DNA of 64,000 nt from Tribonema minus. Taxonomy: Eukaryota > Sar > Xanthophyceae > Tribonematales > Tribonemataceae. The stretch spans positions 310,001 through 374,000 of the forward strand of contig JAFCMP010000537.1 of the NCBI GenBank assembly GCA_017506865.1, given 5' to 3'. This document shows, piece by piece, positions 43,101-55,900 of the stretch; the stretch's first letter is position 1; each line of letters begins with the position of its first letter. Position numbers and translations under genes: made by a program. The notes beneath the pieces were generated by a model. The model saw nothing but the letters and a program-made list of their open reading frames with translations, did no database searches and had not been told where the DNA came from.

Positions 43101-45592
43101 AGCTTCTGAGTACATTCATGATGAGCCTCGTCAGTACAAGGCAGTTGTGCGGCCCTTGTTGTTGGGTTGTGTGACAGTTGGCGCACGCTTGTCTCGCCTT
43201 AAAGGCGTGGTTCTTCAACTTGTCGCCATGCTGCTTCAACATGTGACGTGCTTGCACTTTTGTATGCAGTTCGACTGCGGATGCGGCTGGCCTGGATTCT
43301 GGACCAACATCAAGGACGCGGTGTATGAGGAGCGGGACAAGGACGGCTTCAGGTAAATAACTAGGGTTAGGGCTAGGGCACGATGATGGTAAGGTTTCAG
43401 GTAAATAAGTAGGGTTAGGGCTGAATGGCTATCTAGGATTAGGGCTAGATGGCTTCAGGTAACCGACTAGGCTTGAGAGTAGACAAGGAGTGCCACAATA
43501 ACGTATTCTGGCAAGTATGTAGGGTTAGGGCTAGGGCATGATGACGAGCCAAGTAGGCTTGTGGGCTTTGTTTGATCAACTAGGATTAAGGCAGAAATGT
43601 GTGTGTGTTAATCATAGCGCGTGTGGAGTGAGCTCGTCGCAAATCAGATGCTTCTATGGAGAGTGCTTGAAAGTATAGCTTTAATTGGCAGGGGCAGATG
43701 TCATATATTGGGTATGCGTGGCAGATGAACACTGACTTGGACATAAATCTATCATGCAATGCAACTGAAGTGGAGCACTGCACCTGTGGCACTTTTTTTT
43801 TTTTGTTGCCGCCACAACAAGTGACTTGGAAGCCCTGGTTTCCGACTGGACAGTCGTACTGTACACCAAATTGCATATGCGTCAGTTGATAATAGTGACG
43901 TGCCAGTCCACTGTTGACGTTCACTCAGTTCGCCAGGTCTGGTGCTGTGATGTCATATTGTGATATTTGGGCCGCAAATTCTGCATCCGTGTTCTGCGAG
44001 ATTATCAACAGGAAGAAACAAGGTCCTTGAGTTGAGCATGGTGGCTTACAATCCATTGCGATACCGGTTGTTTGACATTCACTCATTTGAGTCGGTATTG
44101 GCGCTGTTTAACAACATCATGTGCGGTTCTGCAGGGTTTATCAAGAGGAGGAAATTACTGAAGTTGAGCTTTTTGGCCAACAGTCCAGTTGCAGTCTGGT
44201 ATGCCGCAGTATTTTGACACCCACCCAATGAGTCGGTTTCAACATCATGTGCAAACTGCCTCTGCATTTTCAGGGCTGAGATCCTGTGCTCTTGCTGTGG
44301 CGGACATCTGGATCGTACAGGGTATGGGTACTTTGGCTTCCAGTCAACTACCCTGGCTACCAATCAACTAGAAGTATTCAATAGCGACGTGCTTATCCTG
44401 CTTCAAACGTTCGCTCAATTCGCCAGGTTCGGCGCTATGCTTTGTTCTAATGTGTCGTGCACTAAATATGCGTCGCATGCTCTGCAGGGCTGAGATCCTG
44501 TGCTCTAGCTGTGGGGGACACCTGGGGCACGTGTTCAGGGGGGAGGGGTTCTCCAACCCGCCCCCCAACGAACGGCACTGCGTCAACAGGTAACCCTCCT
44601 TTTGAGCAAAAGTTGTGTCTACACATCGTTGGGTAGGTACTGTGGAAAACCTGATAGTTGATCAGTAGCGCAAGAGACAGGTGACCAAAGCACCCGGGTA
44701 GGGAGGACATAGACCTTGAAATCGCTAACACGTAGCAGTAGGGTGACTTCATGCCAGTTGACGATGTGAAGTTAGTGGCAGGCTGAGATGCATCACACCG
44801 GAGCCACAGCAGTTTGCTATGCCATGTATGCAAACATGCACTTCAAGAAAGTATTCGGTGGCTGGGTGGACTTCAATGTGCATGTCAATTTCAATCTGCG
44901 AGTGTTGAAGTTTGCATACACCTGCTTGTGCTCCTTACCTTGAATGATCCAGGATGACAGCTCTCTGGTCCTGCATTTGCCCAAATCCCGCTCGCCACTG
45001 TTTTCTTTGGGTGTGCAGTCGCTGTGGCCACGATAAAGCTTTGTGTTGTTTACTTTAGCGCTGAGCATGTTTAAGGTGCACTGCTGTTGCTGCGCTTTTG
45101 CTATCTCTCACGTCCTCTGCCTGTGCCGCGTTTCACACCCCTGTATACGTTTGCAGTGTGAGCATTGGGTTCATCCCCCGTGGCAAGGGACCAGAGGACG
45201 TGCAGAAGTGCACATACAGGTGAGTGAAGCGGCAGCACCTTGCTATGTAGTTGAAGTACACTGCTGCTTCACGTGACGACGCAAGCAACTATGGCTGTTC
45301 ACCAGCATGGGGGTTGTTGCCCTCTTCGCTTTTCAGCTTTTTGTTAGTACACTGCGCAAGGCCCCAGCTTGTTGGTAGTACAGTGCGCAAGGCCCATTTC
45401 ATGGTTTTGATCCGCTGCTTCTGCTTTCCAGTTGGCTTGTAACAATTTTCAGATTACAGAGCATGAACATGGCTTGTGATGGTTGTTTGTTTGAAGAACC
45501 CCACTCTATTAGTATCAAGCACGACCATGACATCTGTGCTGTTGACCTCTGTTTGCTGTGTCTCCTGCAGTGGCCCTGTTTACGGAGCTTAA
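40124..45592 (+). CDS. msrB: Peptide methionine-(R)-S-oxide reductase MsrB, plastid precursor
   Basis: MsrB reduces the R-epimer of methionine sulfoxide in proteins, normally with thioredoxin as donor. Eight exons in phase: 40124-40248, 40889-41033, 41500-41552, 42045-42120, 43270-43352, 44488-44589, 45157-45219 and 45571-45592, for 222 residues. Residues 1-41 are a bipartite plastid presequence ([21 protein letters not shown], then FVPASS). Family blocks: [18 protein letters not shown], then [20 protein letters not shown] with the first zinc CxxC (120-123). [11 protein letters not shown] follows, then [14 protein letters not shown] with the second CxxC (166-169) and the catalytic Cys192 in RHCVNS. 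The C-terminus has a short extra tail ([26 protein letters not shown]). Introns carry exon-edge copies. It shares a short divergent promoter with chlM. Confidence 0.94.
42305..42515 (+). repeat. Two copies of msrB exon 4 3' edge plus donor
   Basis: The exon 4 end TACGACAGCTCACACAAG/GTGAGG is echoed at 42312-42340 (TACGACAGCTCATTCAAGGTG) and 42483-42512 (CACGACAGCTCACATAAAAG then TGAGGATTTGTC). The first still has an intact donor. Confidence 0.9.
43360..43470 (+). repeat. Copies of msrB exon 5 donor with telomere-like motif
   Basis: TTTCAGGTAAATAAGTAGGG (43396-43415) and TGGCTTCAGGTAACCGACTA (43449-43468) echo the exon 5 end GGCTTCAG/GTAAATAACTAGGG. Each carries TAGGGTTAGGGCTAGG or a relic beside it. 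Confidence 0.88.
44125..44330 (+). repeat. Decayed copies of msrB exon 6 acceptor edge
   Basis: At 44272-44315, TTTTCAGGGCTGAGATCCTG, then TGCTCTTGCTGTGGCGGACA, repeats the acceptor and first 45 bp of exon 6 (44481-44530). A weaker TTCTGCAGGGTTTATCAAGA lies at 44129. The frames are broken downstream, so these are decoys rather than exons. Confidence 0.88.
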
Positions 45593-46958
45593 GGCTGGCT
45601 TTCGCTGCAGCAGTCTTTCACAGCCACTTGAAGTTTTGGCAGAGGTGCACGTGCGCAAAGGCAAAACGCATCATGAATTCATCACATCACAGACATGCAT
45701 AAGGCATGGCATGACGCGGCTTGTCGTTGTAGATTAGAATGTAGCAGGCAGCAGCTGGCAAGAGGGTGGTGCTGCGCTCAGCTTTGTCCCCACCTTGGAA
45801 CCGGAATCACATCAACAAAAAATGGCCACAGCATTTTGATTCATGTGCGGTGTTGATTGAGAACTGCTCTTTGCCAATTGCAATGCATGTGCCTTGGGTG
45901 AAGGCCCTTTACCTACTGTATGACCCAAGTCTGCTTATATGCACTGTGCATTCTTTGAAAACACAGGAATTGTGTGCTCGCCATCATCCGCTGCATGCAT
46001 GGATTCAAAGTGATTTGAAGTACTCCTCGCTGTTGAAGGGTTTGACTATCACGGTCATTTGTTGCGTATTGCCGAAGAACAACCCCTTTCTGTGCCGTTG
46101 TACCACAATTGCTCCGTTCTCCAAATCGAGGCTTGCACCTCAACGAAGCACTCACGGCAGAGAGCACAGGGTGAGCATGCCAACAGTGCAGAGCGTGCGT
46201 AAGGCTTCACCATACATGGCACCCATAATGTTGGACATTCCGCATAAAAGGTATGAGAGAGAACTCGCTGCCATCTTGTGTGCGTGACCCTGAGTCTGCC
46301 TGGGTATGTCTGCTCGCCGTTGTCCGCCACTTCGTTGTATGTAATTTGAGGCATGAAGTTGTTTGCTGTTCAAGTGCTTAACAAGCATGTTCAATCTGTT
46401 TTGGACCAGCAACATTTCTCTGCCTAAACACCAATTGCTCAATCATACAAGTCAAGATGACGCACCCACCTGAATCAGCTAGCACTTCCTTCGGAGAGCA
46501 CATTGTGCGCTTGCCAACAGTGCAGAGTGCAAATGAGAGGCTTCACCATAGCACCCATAAGGTGGGCATTCCGCCCAAGTGCATTAATGAGGGCAGAACT
46601 CGCTGCCATCTTGTTAAAACATGCATGATACAGGACTTCGCCCTTGCTGCCCTCAGTTGCTGCAGCTAAAGCGTGCTCTTGATCGCCTACCCCCTATCCA
46701 CATACAGTCCCCCCACATGGTCCGCACATCTCGGCGAATAATACACAACAGCGCACGGCGGCGCAGCCCCCCCCCACCCCCCCATGTGTACAGTTACATG
46801 CAATGCACCGCGTTGCCAGCTGTCTGAGCAACACGACCCTTGCTCTTGGCCTCTTTCTCCATAATCACGCAGTCCTTGCAGCAACTTTGGCCTAAACTAC
46901 CCCACCAGCTGCTCTGTTGACTGAGCATCACCACATCACAGAGTGCGTGCAGCACCGC
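45593..46958. other. Convergent spacer between msrB and VPS13
   Basis: No gene recognised. It holds a diverged duplication: 46150-46290 and 46487-46615 share AGAGCACA, GCCAACAGTGCAGAG, GGCTTCACCAT, GCACCCATAA, GACATTCCGC/GGCATTCCGC and GAACTCGCTGCCATCTTGT in order. Both 3' untranslated regions must lie here. Confidence 0.55.
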
Positions 46959-49900
46959 TCAGTGCGCCACGCCGGAAGCCGCGTACAGCGCAGAGGGGCC
47001 CGCCGAGTTGAGCGCTGCCGAATCAGCCCCGTCGTACTGCGTCCCCTTGATGATGACCACCTGCTTGGAGTACCACTCTGTGATGGTCTCCTCTGCGAAG
47101 CCGCACGAATAGGCGCCCTTGCTGCGCATGTACAGCAGTTTGCGGTCTAGGGTGAAGAGGGCGCTGAAGGCGGTCGTCTCAATGCGGATTTCCACCGTGC
47201 CGCGCTTGAGCAGGCTGGGCGTGTAGCCCCACGCCAGCAGGATGCACACGCCTCCCGGTGACATCTGCGGCAGAGCATCAAGAGTACGGTGAAGTCAGTT
47301 GAGACATGTTGTCGTGAGATTTAGGTAGACCCTTAATGTAGCAAGCGTGACCATCAAACATCTGGGCTTTTTCATCTCCAATGTAAGCAAACTGATTACA
47401 GGTACAGGTGTGCGCAAACATCTGGTTCGCGAGGCCAGAGTCTGGGCTGATGCTGGTGTTAATGTGCTCTGAGAGCAACCATCTGGCAACACTTCCACAT
47501 CAGGTCCATATGTGTGAGGCATTACGTGCGGCCTTGCAAGGAAGCAGCGCTGAGCAACAGATGCACTGCAGGTGGTGCTAGGGTCAAGGCTCACTGCTGT
47601 CGCTCTGAGAATCACTTCAGGGTACGGCGTTTACACAGACAACAAAAGGGTTCGAGCGCCCTACAGGGAGGAATCTGCCCGCTGTATCCAGACACACATT
47701 GCAGTCAGTGGCAGCCATCATTGCTATTCACATTTGGGTCAGTTCTAGTGAGTCTTTGAGTCTCCTTCACGAATGAAGACACAAATGCTGCCAGGCACTG
47801 CACTAACCTTGAATACAAATGAACAACACAGTCGGTGGTGGGAAGTTGGACTCTTGACGATGTTGTAGATGGTTCATCTCTCGGCCAAGCATACACGTGC
47901 GTGTGCCAGGTTAAGCGACAAACTGCAGAGTCAATAAAACTTCAGCATGCTTTACTTCCCAAACAATCCATTCGCCCTCAAGTTTTTGTTAAGAAGTGAT
48001 CGGCAATGCGCTTTGAGACGCTTGCACTGTGTTCACAAAGACACGTGTAGATTCTGGCCTCAAGTCCATGGACGCCCACCATCTGGGCGTTCTTGCTACC
48101 TGAGCGAAAATTGACAAGTACTTGTTTGATGCTTTGCTTAGTTATATAGCCTTTCTTTCTAGCGTCAGCGCCTGGCGCCCAGTGACTCCCTCTGCTTATT
48201 TTTATGATATCGGGGTTCACGTAGATAGCCACAATCTCCAGTTCAGGGCCCATTATGGTGACCTTGGCCTGCATGAAAACTTTGAGATGGAGTCTGCGTG
48301 GTGCTGGGTGGCCCTAAGACGGGTCTGTCTGTGGGGGGAGAGTCTTGTAGCTTTGTTCAGTATCCCTGCTAGTATGTGGGGGACAGTCGCTTGCGGGTGC
48401 TTTGTTGGGGGTGATGTGGGGGGCGGGGCGCGGCGTGCAAGCTTTGCATGCTACACCCAAGAGTGAAAACAAGGCGACACACCTACAACATGGCATTACC
48501 ACAGCCACAAGTGGAATATAATAAAAGTACATACTACGCTTAATAGTACCTGTCTCGCCGCCAGATCGCACTGCGGGCCTGCCAGCAACCGCCACCCCAG
48601 AGCATCCTGCTTGAACACCTCATTGAACTGCACCGCTGCCGGCGATGCGTTGATGAACACCACTGCAAGGCAGCGGCTGCGGCTGAAGCCCGTGTGGTTC
48701 TGGTCCCACAGCTGCACCAGTTCCCACGAGAGTGAGTCGAGTCTCTCCCAGTTGCCAACTCCCACCTGTGCAGTAGGAACAGCAGACAATAAGCATGATG
48801 GTTCGGGTCGGCTAGTGTTGAGTGTTGGTATTTTCATGGGTACAAATGCACTACAATGTGTCAAAATCTCAAATACATTCATGAAAAGGGCATTCACGCA
48901 GTAATTTGCATTACCCTGACGCAAACGCTCAATATCTTGTGCAGTAGCTGTTCATGCCCACCAGTGTACAAGTGCCCGCGGACACATGGCATTTCTGGCT
49001 GCTCCTCTTTTGAAAAGTGTTGAATGTGCGCTACAAAAGCGAACTTGCAGTTGACACATGGGACAGCCTGAAAAGAGGGCCTGAAAATCACTTCAAAATG
49101 TGGACACTCGTGCAGAGCCAATGCTGAGCTGGCCGACTCGTCAGTGCGGACTCTGCACCAGTGTATGAAACAAGTTGGGTGACTGTATAGTTATAACGCA
49201 TGGCCGCTTGACCGACCCTCACCACTTGTTGGACGACTGACTGTCAGGGGCGACTTGTGACATGACTTGTGACACCCCATGAATTACTATGTTATTAATC
49301 AGCTTTTGGCTGCCAGTACAGAAGAACAGCATGAAGGCTGATTCAGGCGTGTCTCAAACACAACAGCAGCTTCTGTGCTCAGGGCAGGCATTGAGTACAT
49401 TACCTTAGCACCAGCTCTGCACGTTTGAGTCTTGCAGACACCAAAGCAATTGCGATGTATGCCGCCGGCACTGACACAAGTCAACTTGAATTTCACAAAG
49501 CAAAATTGAAGTTTGAAGGGGCAGTGCTCACCAGTCGTAGCTTCTGCTCCGCACGCGCAATGAGCCTCGCTTCCGCTGACACCAGTCTATTTGAAGTTTA
49601 CAAAGGCAAAGTTGAGGTTTACAAAGGCAACTTTGGAGTTTGAAGGGGCAGTGCTTACCAACCGCAGCTTCTGCTCCGCACGCGCAATGAGCCCTGCTTC
49701 CGTGAGCCGCTCAAATGGCACGGCGTTCCGGTTGGCGCGTCCAAAGGTGTACGCGTCGAGCGATGCCGTCACCGCTGACGTCAGGTTCTGCATCGCGCTG
49801 TTGCTGCCGCGCCGCAGAGCCTCGCTGTCCTCGCCCTGAGCGTTGCCACGCGTGCAACAGGTACGTATGTGAACATTTTCAAGTATGAATGGTAGTGCGG

Positions 49901-52900
49901 GTGCGCATGTGCGTCAGTATCATGTATCATGCATTATCAGACGTCAGGGTGACAGCTGCTGCCGCGCCGCAGTCCCTCGCTGCCCTAGCCCTGAGCGTTG
50001 CCACGCGTGCAACGGGTACGCATATACTTTAATATTACCAAGTATGATTGGTGGTGCGGGCACGCGCGTACGTTAGCAGAAGTAGCATTGGTAGTATGCA
50101 TTATCGAGCCTCAGCTGCTGCCGCGCCGCAGCGCCTCGCTGTCCGCCCCCTGAGCGTTGCCACAAGTGCAACAGCAGGTGCGCATGTCCGTTAGCATCAT
50201 TGGTAGTGTGCATCATCAGGCTTCCGTTACCCCCCGCAACGCGCTGCATCGCTGTCCTCGCCCTGAGCGTTGCCACGCATGCAGCGGTACGCATGTACGT
50301 TGTTATTGTGAATTATCTTTGACAAAATTCATCATGACTTCAGCTGCTGCCGTACCGCATCGCTGTCCTCCCCCCTGAGCGTTGCCACGAGTGCATCAGC
50401 AATGGGCATGTATGTGTGTGACAAATCATTGTCACTTGTCGCTGGCGTGTCAATGCTTGCAAATTGTTGCACGCTGAGGTGGCTTCTGCGCCGAGTGAGT
50501 GCACTAATGGCAGCAATCAAACCCTAGTCCTGATCATCAACCTAACACTAACCCTAGGGGGCGGGGCCTAAAGCGAGACGCGCTGTATGTGGAAGCTTCC
50601 GTAGAATAAATGCCCATGGTCAATTACTCGTTGATTGACAGAGGCGGCAACAGGCGAGCACAGTTCAAAAGGCAGCAACCCTTGGAGCGAATCCTGAGCC
50701 ACTGCTCCGTGCAGTGAGGTTTCAGCGCCACGGATGGCTGTCTTCAACAAAACCTGATCCTCACAGGAATGGGGCGGGTTAGGGTTAGGAGGCTTGTCTG
50801 CGTTGCTACACCTGCACTGCTGATATCGTCTCGTCACTAACCCAAACCCAAACCCTGGCTAGCGTTGTCGTTGTAGCATGTCGTATCTGTACACTGGGCA
50901 TGCCGCTACGCATTATTAGAGTCATCGCCGCATTCATCTACACCAGTGGCTGTGAAATCACTCACAGTGTGAGGGTTACAAATAGTTTTAGGATTAGGGC
51001 AACTTCCTCCCCGTTGTGACGCAAGGCAGCGCTGTTTGCACAGAGCTCAAAGCTCAAGTTTGACCACGCTTACCGTTGCAGAGGGGCTTTCCTCGTTGCG
51101 TGCCCAAAAGGCCGCAGCAGAGACGTCTGTGCTGCTGGTGCCGGATGCTGCCGCAGCTCCAAAAACCTGATAGGGGGGGCAGGGGGGGTTTGAGGGGAAG
51201 GGGGGGGAGGGGGGGAGTTGCAGGGGGGGGGGGGGCAAGAGGATGCGGAATGGATGAGCACTGACACCATGTGCCTTTGACATGTGTCATGGCGGCACCT
51301 CTGAGGCACTTCAAGGCATGCGCTAGGGCTTGTCATGTTATGTGTGTGCCAGTAATGGGCGTGCCAGTACCTTCTGACACAATGAATTCCTACATACAGT
51401 GTACTTCCTTCAAATGTATCCATTGACGGTTGCGCACATCGCATGTAAACAGTCACACACCAAATGTACTGGATGATATGTGTACGGTAGTCGCATTGGC
51501 AGTTAACGTTGACAGTTACGTACACCGCACACGGACGGCACGCGCGTAGGGTTGCCCATAACGTCGGCATGTGCCAGCAGCTGCCTGTACGCAGTCACTC
51601 ACTACATGTACTTGATCATACTTGATCTTTTAATTCGTTTTTAATTTGTACAACAGTTGCAATGACAGTTACGTTGACAGTTACGCACATCGCACACGGA
51701 CGGCATGCGCGTAGGGTTGCCCATAGCGTCGGCGTGCGCCAGCAGCTGCCTGTACACCGTCACGCGCTGCTCCAAGTCCGGTATGCTGAGGCCAATGCGC
51801 GGGCCCTCGTAGGTCAGGAGGACAATGCCTTGCTGAGTGACCTCCGCATGAGATATTGCCTGGAAAAAGCAAGAAAGTGCGGCGTTGTCAGGGTTAGATT
51901 GGGACTTGGGTGTGCCTACATGTAGCCTTAAATTGTTGCTCTTGGGAGTTGCACGTTCACATTATACCGATGACAGCACAGCGAATGTGTGACAAGCTAG
52001 GCAGCCATGGTAATACCACTGCATATTGTGCGCTACCGGCAAAACTTGCGGTGAACACACATCTGGGGTGCATGCCTTCTGCAACCGCTCACGGCAAGCA
52101 CATTATGCAGTAGCTGGTGTGCACAAGGCCACGTCTTGCCATCAGCATTGTGAAATTGCAGGACTGTACTACCTGGGTGACTTCGACTGACTCGGGAACG
52201 CTTTCAAACATGGCTTTGCCATCACTCTATTGTGGGCCAACTTGTGGCATCCGCCACCTGTTGCACACGGGACCTCAGTTGAAGTGCACACTAGTTCGAG
52301 TTGACGCACCTGCCACGTCGGGCTGAAGGTCTTCTTCTTGCCGTCCTCCCGCTGCTGCACCATGATGATTTTCTTTTCGCCAAACACCAGCAGCATGCCG
52401 TTGGGTAGAAGTGCGTGGCCCATGTAGAGGTCATCTAGCGCATACGCGAGCTCCTGTCATATTTTGGACAGAAGCCGCAACAGCGTGTGAGTAGGCCATC
52501 ACTTGCATGCATCGCCTTCGTTCACGATTTGTAGAGAAGCGTGCGTGGTGTGGCGTGTAAGTGCATCGCCGCGCGCATATCTAAGCTCCTGTCGTCATGC
52601 ATGGGGATGGGCAGCGGTGCTGGTAGGGGCCAAGGCCATCTATCGGTGTTGCGGAAGCAGCGTTGGAGGTGCAGCAGATTTGTGCACAAAAGCTGAAGTT
52701 GTCGAGATGGACCTGTGTTCCTCAAGGAGTGACGCAGTTCAACGGCTACTCCACGCAGCGCTGTGCTGTAGAACACACAAAACTTCAGCAATCTACTTCA
52801 AGTGCATCAACAAGCAGAACAACAAGCAGAACAACAGAAGCTTCAACATTTTACTTCAAGCGTGGTCACCTGAGCCTCCGCCGCGGCCTGCGAGTAGGGC

Positions 52901-55900
52901 ACAAGCACCGCCTGCATTGTTGAAGTGCCGGGCATCAACTCCAGTGCCCTGCGTGGCCTCAGGGGCTTCTTGGCCACCACGTTGTCCGACGAGTTGCTGA
53001 CCCCTTGCAGCACGGAGACCACGCCGTCGCTGAGGCCCACCTGACAGTTACAACAGTAACGTCGACAGTTACAGCGCGGCAAACTGTCAGGTACAACACT
53101 TTCAACTGCAATCACAACGCGGAACAAGCACGGAGACCACGCCGTCGCTGAGGCACACCTGAGAGTTACAGCAGTTACATACAAGGACAGCTACAAAGCG
53201 GGGAAATGAGAACGCCATGTAGCACGGAGACCACGCCGTCGCCAGGATGGGCTCGCCATGCTCTAATACCACGAAAGTTGCACGTTTACACGCTGCGCAG
53301 CGACCATATGCTATGCGCACGTGGCATGTTGGCCATACTGAGTCCATGGCAGCAGGTTTGCATGCCAACTCATCTTGTTTGCCGCCATTGGCGCATTGGC
53401 TCAAGTTGCACAAAGCACCACTGTTGGTGAGTGCTGGACACCCTGCGTAGGGATATTTTCAGTGACCTTCTCCACTTAGGGTTGGGGTTAGGGTTACGCA
53501 CGGCACTCGGAAGTAGTTTGGAGTACGCAGCACAGTCCGACTTCAACTTCAACACGAAGTTCACATCAGTAAGACCATCAGCAGCAAAGCCAAGTTGTCA
53601 ATCCTGACCGATTTGATGGAAATCCTGAAACCTATGGAGCCAGAGTAAATGCGAATGAAGTGTTCTGAGAGTTGCTTCAACCCACACACTCTTTCACACA
53701 CCATAATCAGGCTGGTATGTCAGTTGTAGTCACTATTCTGATTCGACTATTGGATTACACCACTGTTGCACACAGTATAGTCAGATGGCTCATTCATTGC
53801 ATAAAACCACTTTTGCACGCACACATGTAGTCAGATAGCCTGTCAGTTACACCAACTAGCCTGGCAGTTACACTCACCACCGGCTTGACGACAGCGCCCA
53901 GAACACCGTGCCCGACCCCCTTGAGGAAGCCCCCAACCCCCGCATTCTTGGCACCCCTGATGGGGGTCGTGAAGATGCCCGATACCCCCTCGTACACGCC
54001 GCCTGCAATGTTTTCTCCCCCTCGTGCCAGGCCGTCAACGACGCCACCTCCACTGGCCATCCACCCGACCTGTGCCGCACATCAACCAGATTTGTCAGTG
54101 AGGTCAGTTTAGTGGATTCGGGTTTAGTAGGTGTGCAAGGTGAAGTTCAAGAGCAGCGCAGATGACCGTCGATGTTGATGGGCCAGCAACGTGTGAAATG
54201 ATCGCAATGGATCGCCAATGTACTGTCATTGTGCCAGGCAATCTGCGACGCCACCTCCACTGGCCGTTTAACCGACCTGTGCCGCAAATCAACCAGATGT
54301 GTAAGCGTGGCTGGTAGGCACTGCTGCTGCACTGGGTGCGCGCAAAAAGTTCTGAGTTGCGCAATGAACCGAGCAGTCCAAATGATTATCAGTGGTATGC
54401 TTTGGCAGCCAGGCAGCTATGATGCCGCCTCCACTGACTACATAACTTAGGGTTAGGGTTAGGGATTAGCGTTAGGGTCAGGGTTAGACCTGCAGCAGGC
54501 CACGCGCATGTGTAACGGCAGTTGGTGATTGACACTTCATTGTGAACTTGATGGATAGATTTGACTGTGCCAATGGAGCTGTGGGGAGCAGAGAATAATC
54601 AGCCGCAAATAGACGGGTCGACTCTGATGAAGTGGCTGATGGAGTGTCTGAAAGTAACTTCAACACAATACTGAGTGTACCTGTCTGGCCTTCCGCTTCC
54701 TGCGGGGGTTCTCGTCAAACGTCCAGCAGGACCATGTACTGTGCACCAGCAGGACAGTGTACTGTACACCAGCAGTACATTGTATTGCTATTGTACCTGT
54801 CTGGCCTCCCGCTTCCTGCAGTAGTCCTTATCGAGCGCCCAGCAGGACAGTGTACTGTACACCAACAGTACAGTGTATCATCAAGTGGGCCTCCCGCTTC
54901 CTGCGGTAGTCCTAGTCAAGCGTCCAAAAGACAGTGTGCTGTACACCAGCAGGACAGTGTACTGTACATCAGCACAGTACAGTGTACCGTTATTGTACCT
55001 GTCTGGCCTCCCGCTTCCTGCGGTAGTCCTTGTCGAGCGCGAGTTTTGCTGCCACATTGGTCATGCCACCAGCGACACCCGCCATTGAGTTGAACACGCC
55101 ATGCACTGTGGCCAGAGCGAAGGCGCCTGCGCCGCCGCCGACGGCCCTGCAATAACGGTATAGAGTGGGGCATAGGGCACATATCAGGGTCAAGTGGGGG
55201 TTGGCATAAGTTTTGTGACGAGAGGGTAGGTCAAAGGCGACTGCTGGTTAAACTCCAGAACGGCAAGCTGCCGACAGCCTGCAGTGAGGGGGAAGTGTGC
55301 GGCATAGGGTTTGTATCAGGGTCAAGTGGGGGCTGGTAAGTCTTGTGATGAGAAAGTAGCTCTAAGGCGACTGAGGTTAAACTCCAGAACGGCAAGCGAG
55401 GTAACGGTTGAGCACCCGGCAGACCAAACCGAGACCACTATTCAACTGCAACAGCAACAAAAATAGTTTATGGTTCTGCAGACAATTGCGCCCATTCGCA
55501 CTGCTGATCTCTGGCCACAAGAAGGTGAGTGTCACTTATATTCTGTGGTGATGGTGGCACAGCAACCGCTGGAGTCACCGGTGGTTGTGTAGCTGCAGCT
55601 ACCGTGAAAAGGGCTTGCAGGAGGCCAAAGTGTGTCAGCCACTGTCCGCTCTCTCTTCAAAATCCTCTAGTCTCTGTGCTTAAGTAGTGATGATGGCTAT
55701 GAGGACACCCCCCTCCCCCCCTGGTCTAATCGCGCTGCTTTGTTGGAAAATTGGGGGCTCTTATTTGAGGGAGGGGTCTTGAACAAAGTGCCCCCCGCCT
55801 TGTATGCGCGTAGGTGGCTGCGATAGCATACATCGCATGGTGCTCTACTGCGGCACGACTGCTGGTGCAAGCAGCAGGCCACAATTGGATGCTCTGCAGC

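Noticed and set aside
44129-44217. Possible alternative msrB exon after TTCTGCAG at 44136
   Set aside because: The frame does not yield the MsrB block after DGFR; the sequence is better explained as a decayed copy of the exon 6 acceptor edge. The true exon 6 at 44488 keeps phase and motif.
47266-47270. A separate short gene starting with the in-frame ATG of the last VPS13 exon
   Set aside because: The ATG follows directly on a CAG acceptor, and the upstream exon joins in phase, so it is an internal methionine of the VPS13 frame.
54678-54925. CRISPR-like array because of repeated ~45-bp blocks with spacers
   Set aside because: The repeats are exon ends with splice donors, spacing is irregular, the copies decay, and the host is a eukaryote.
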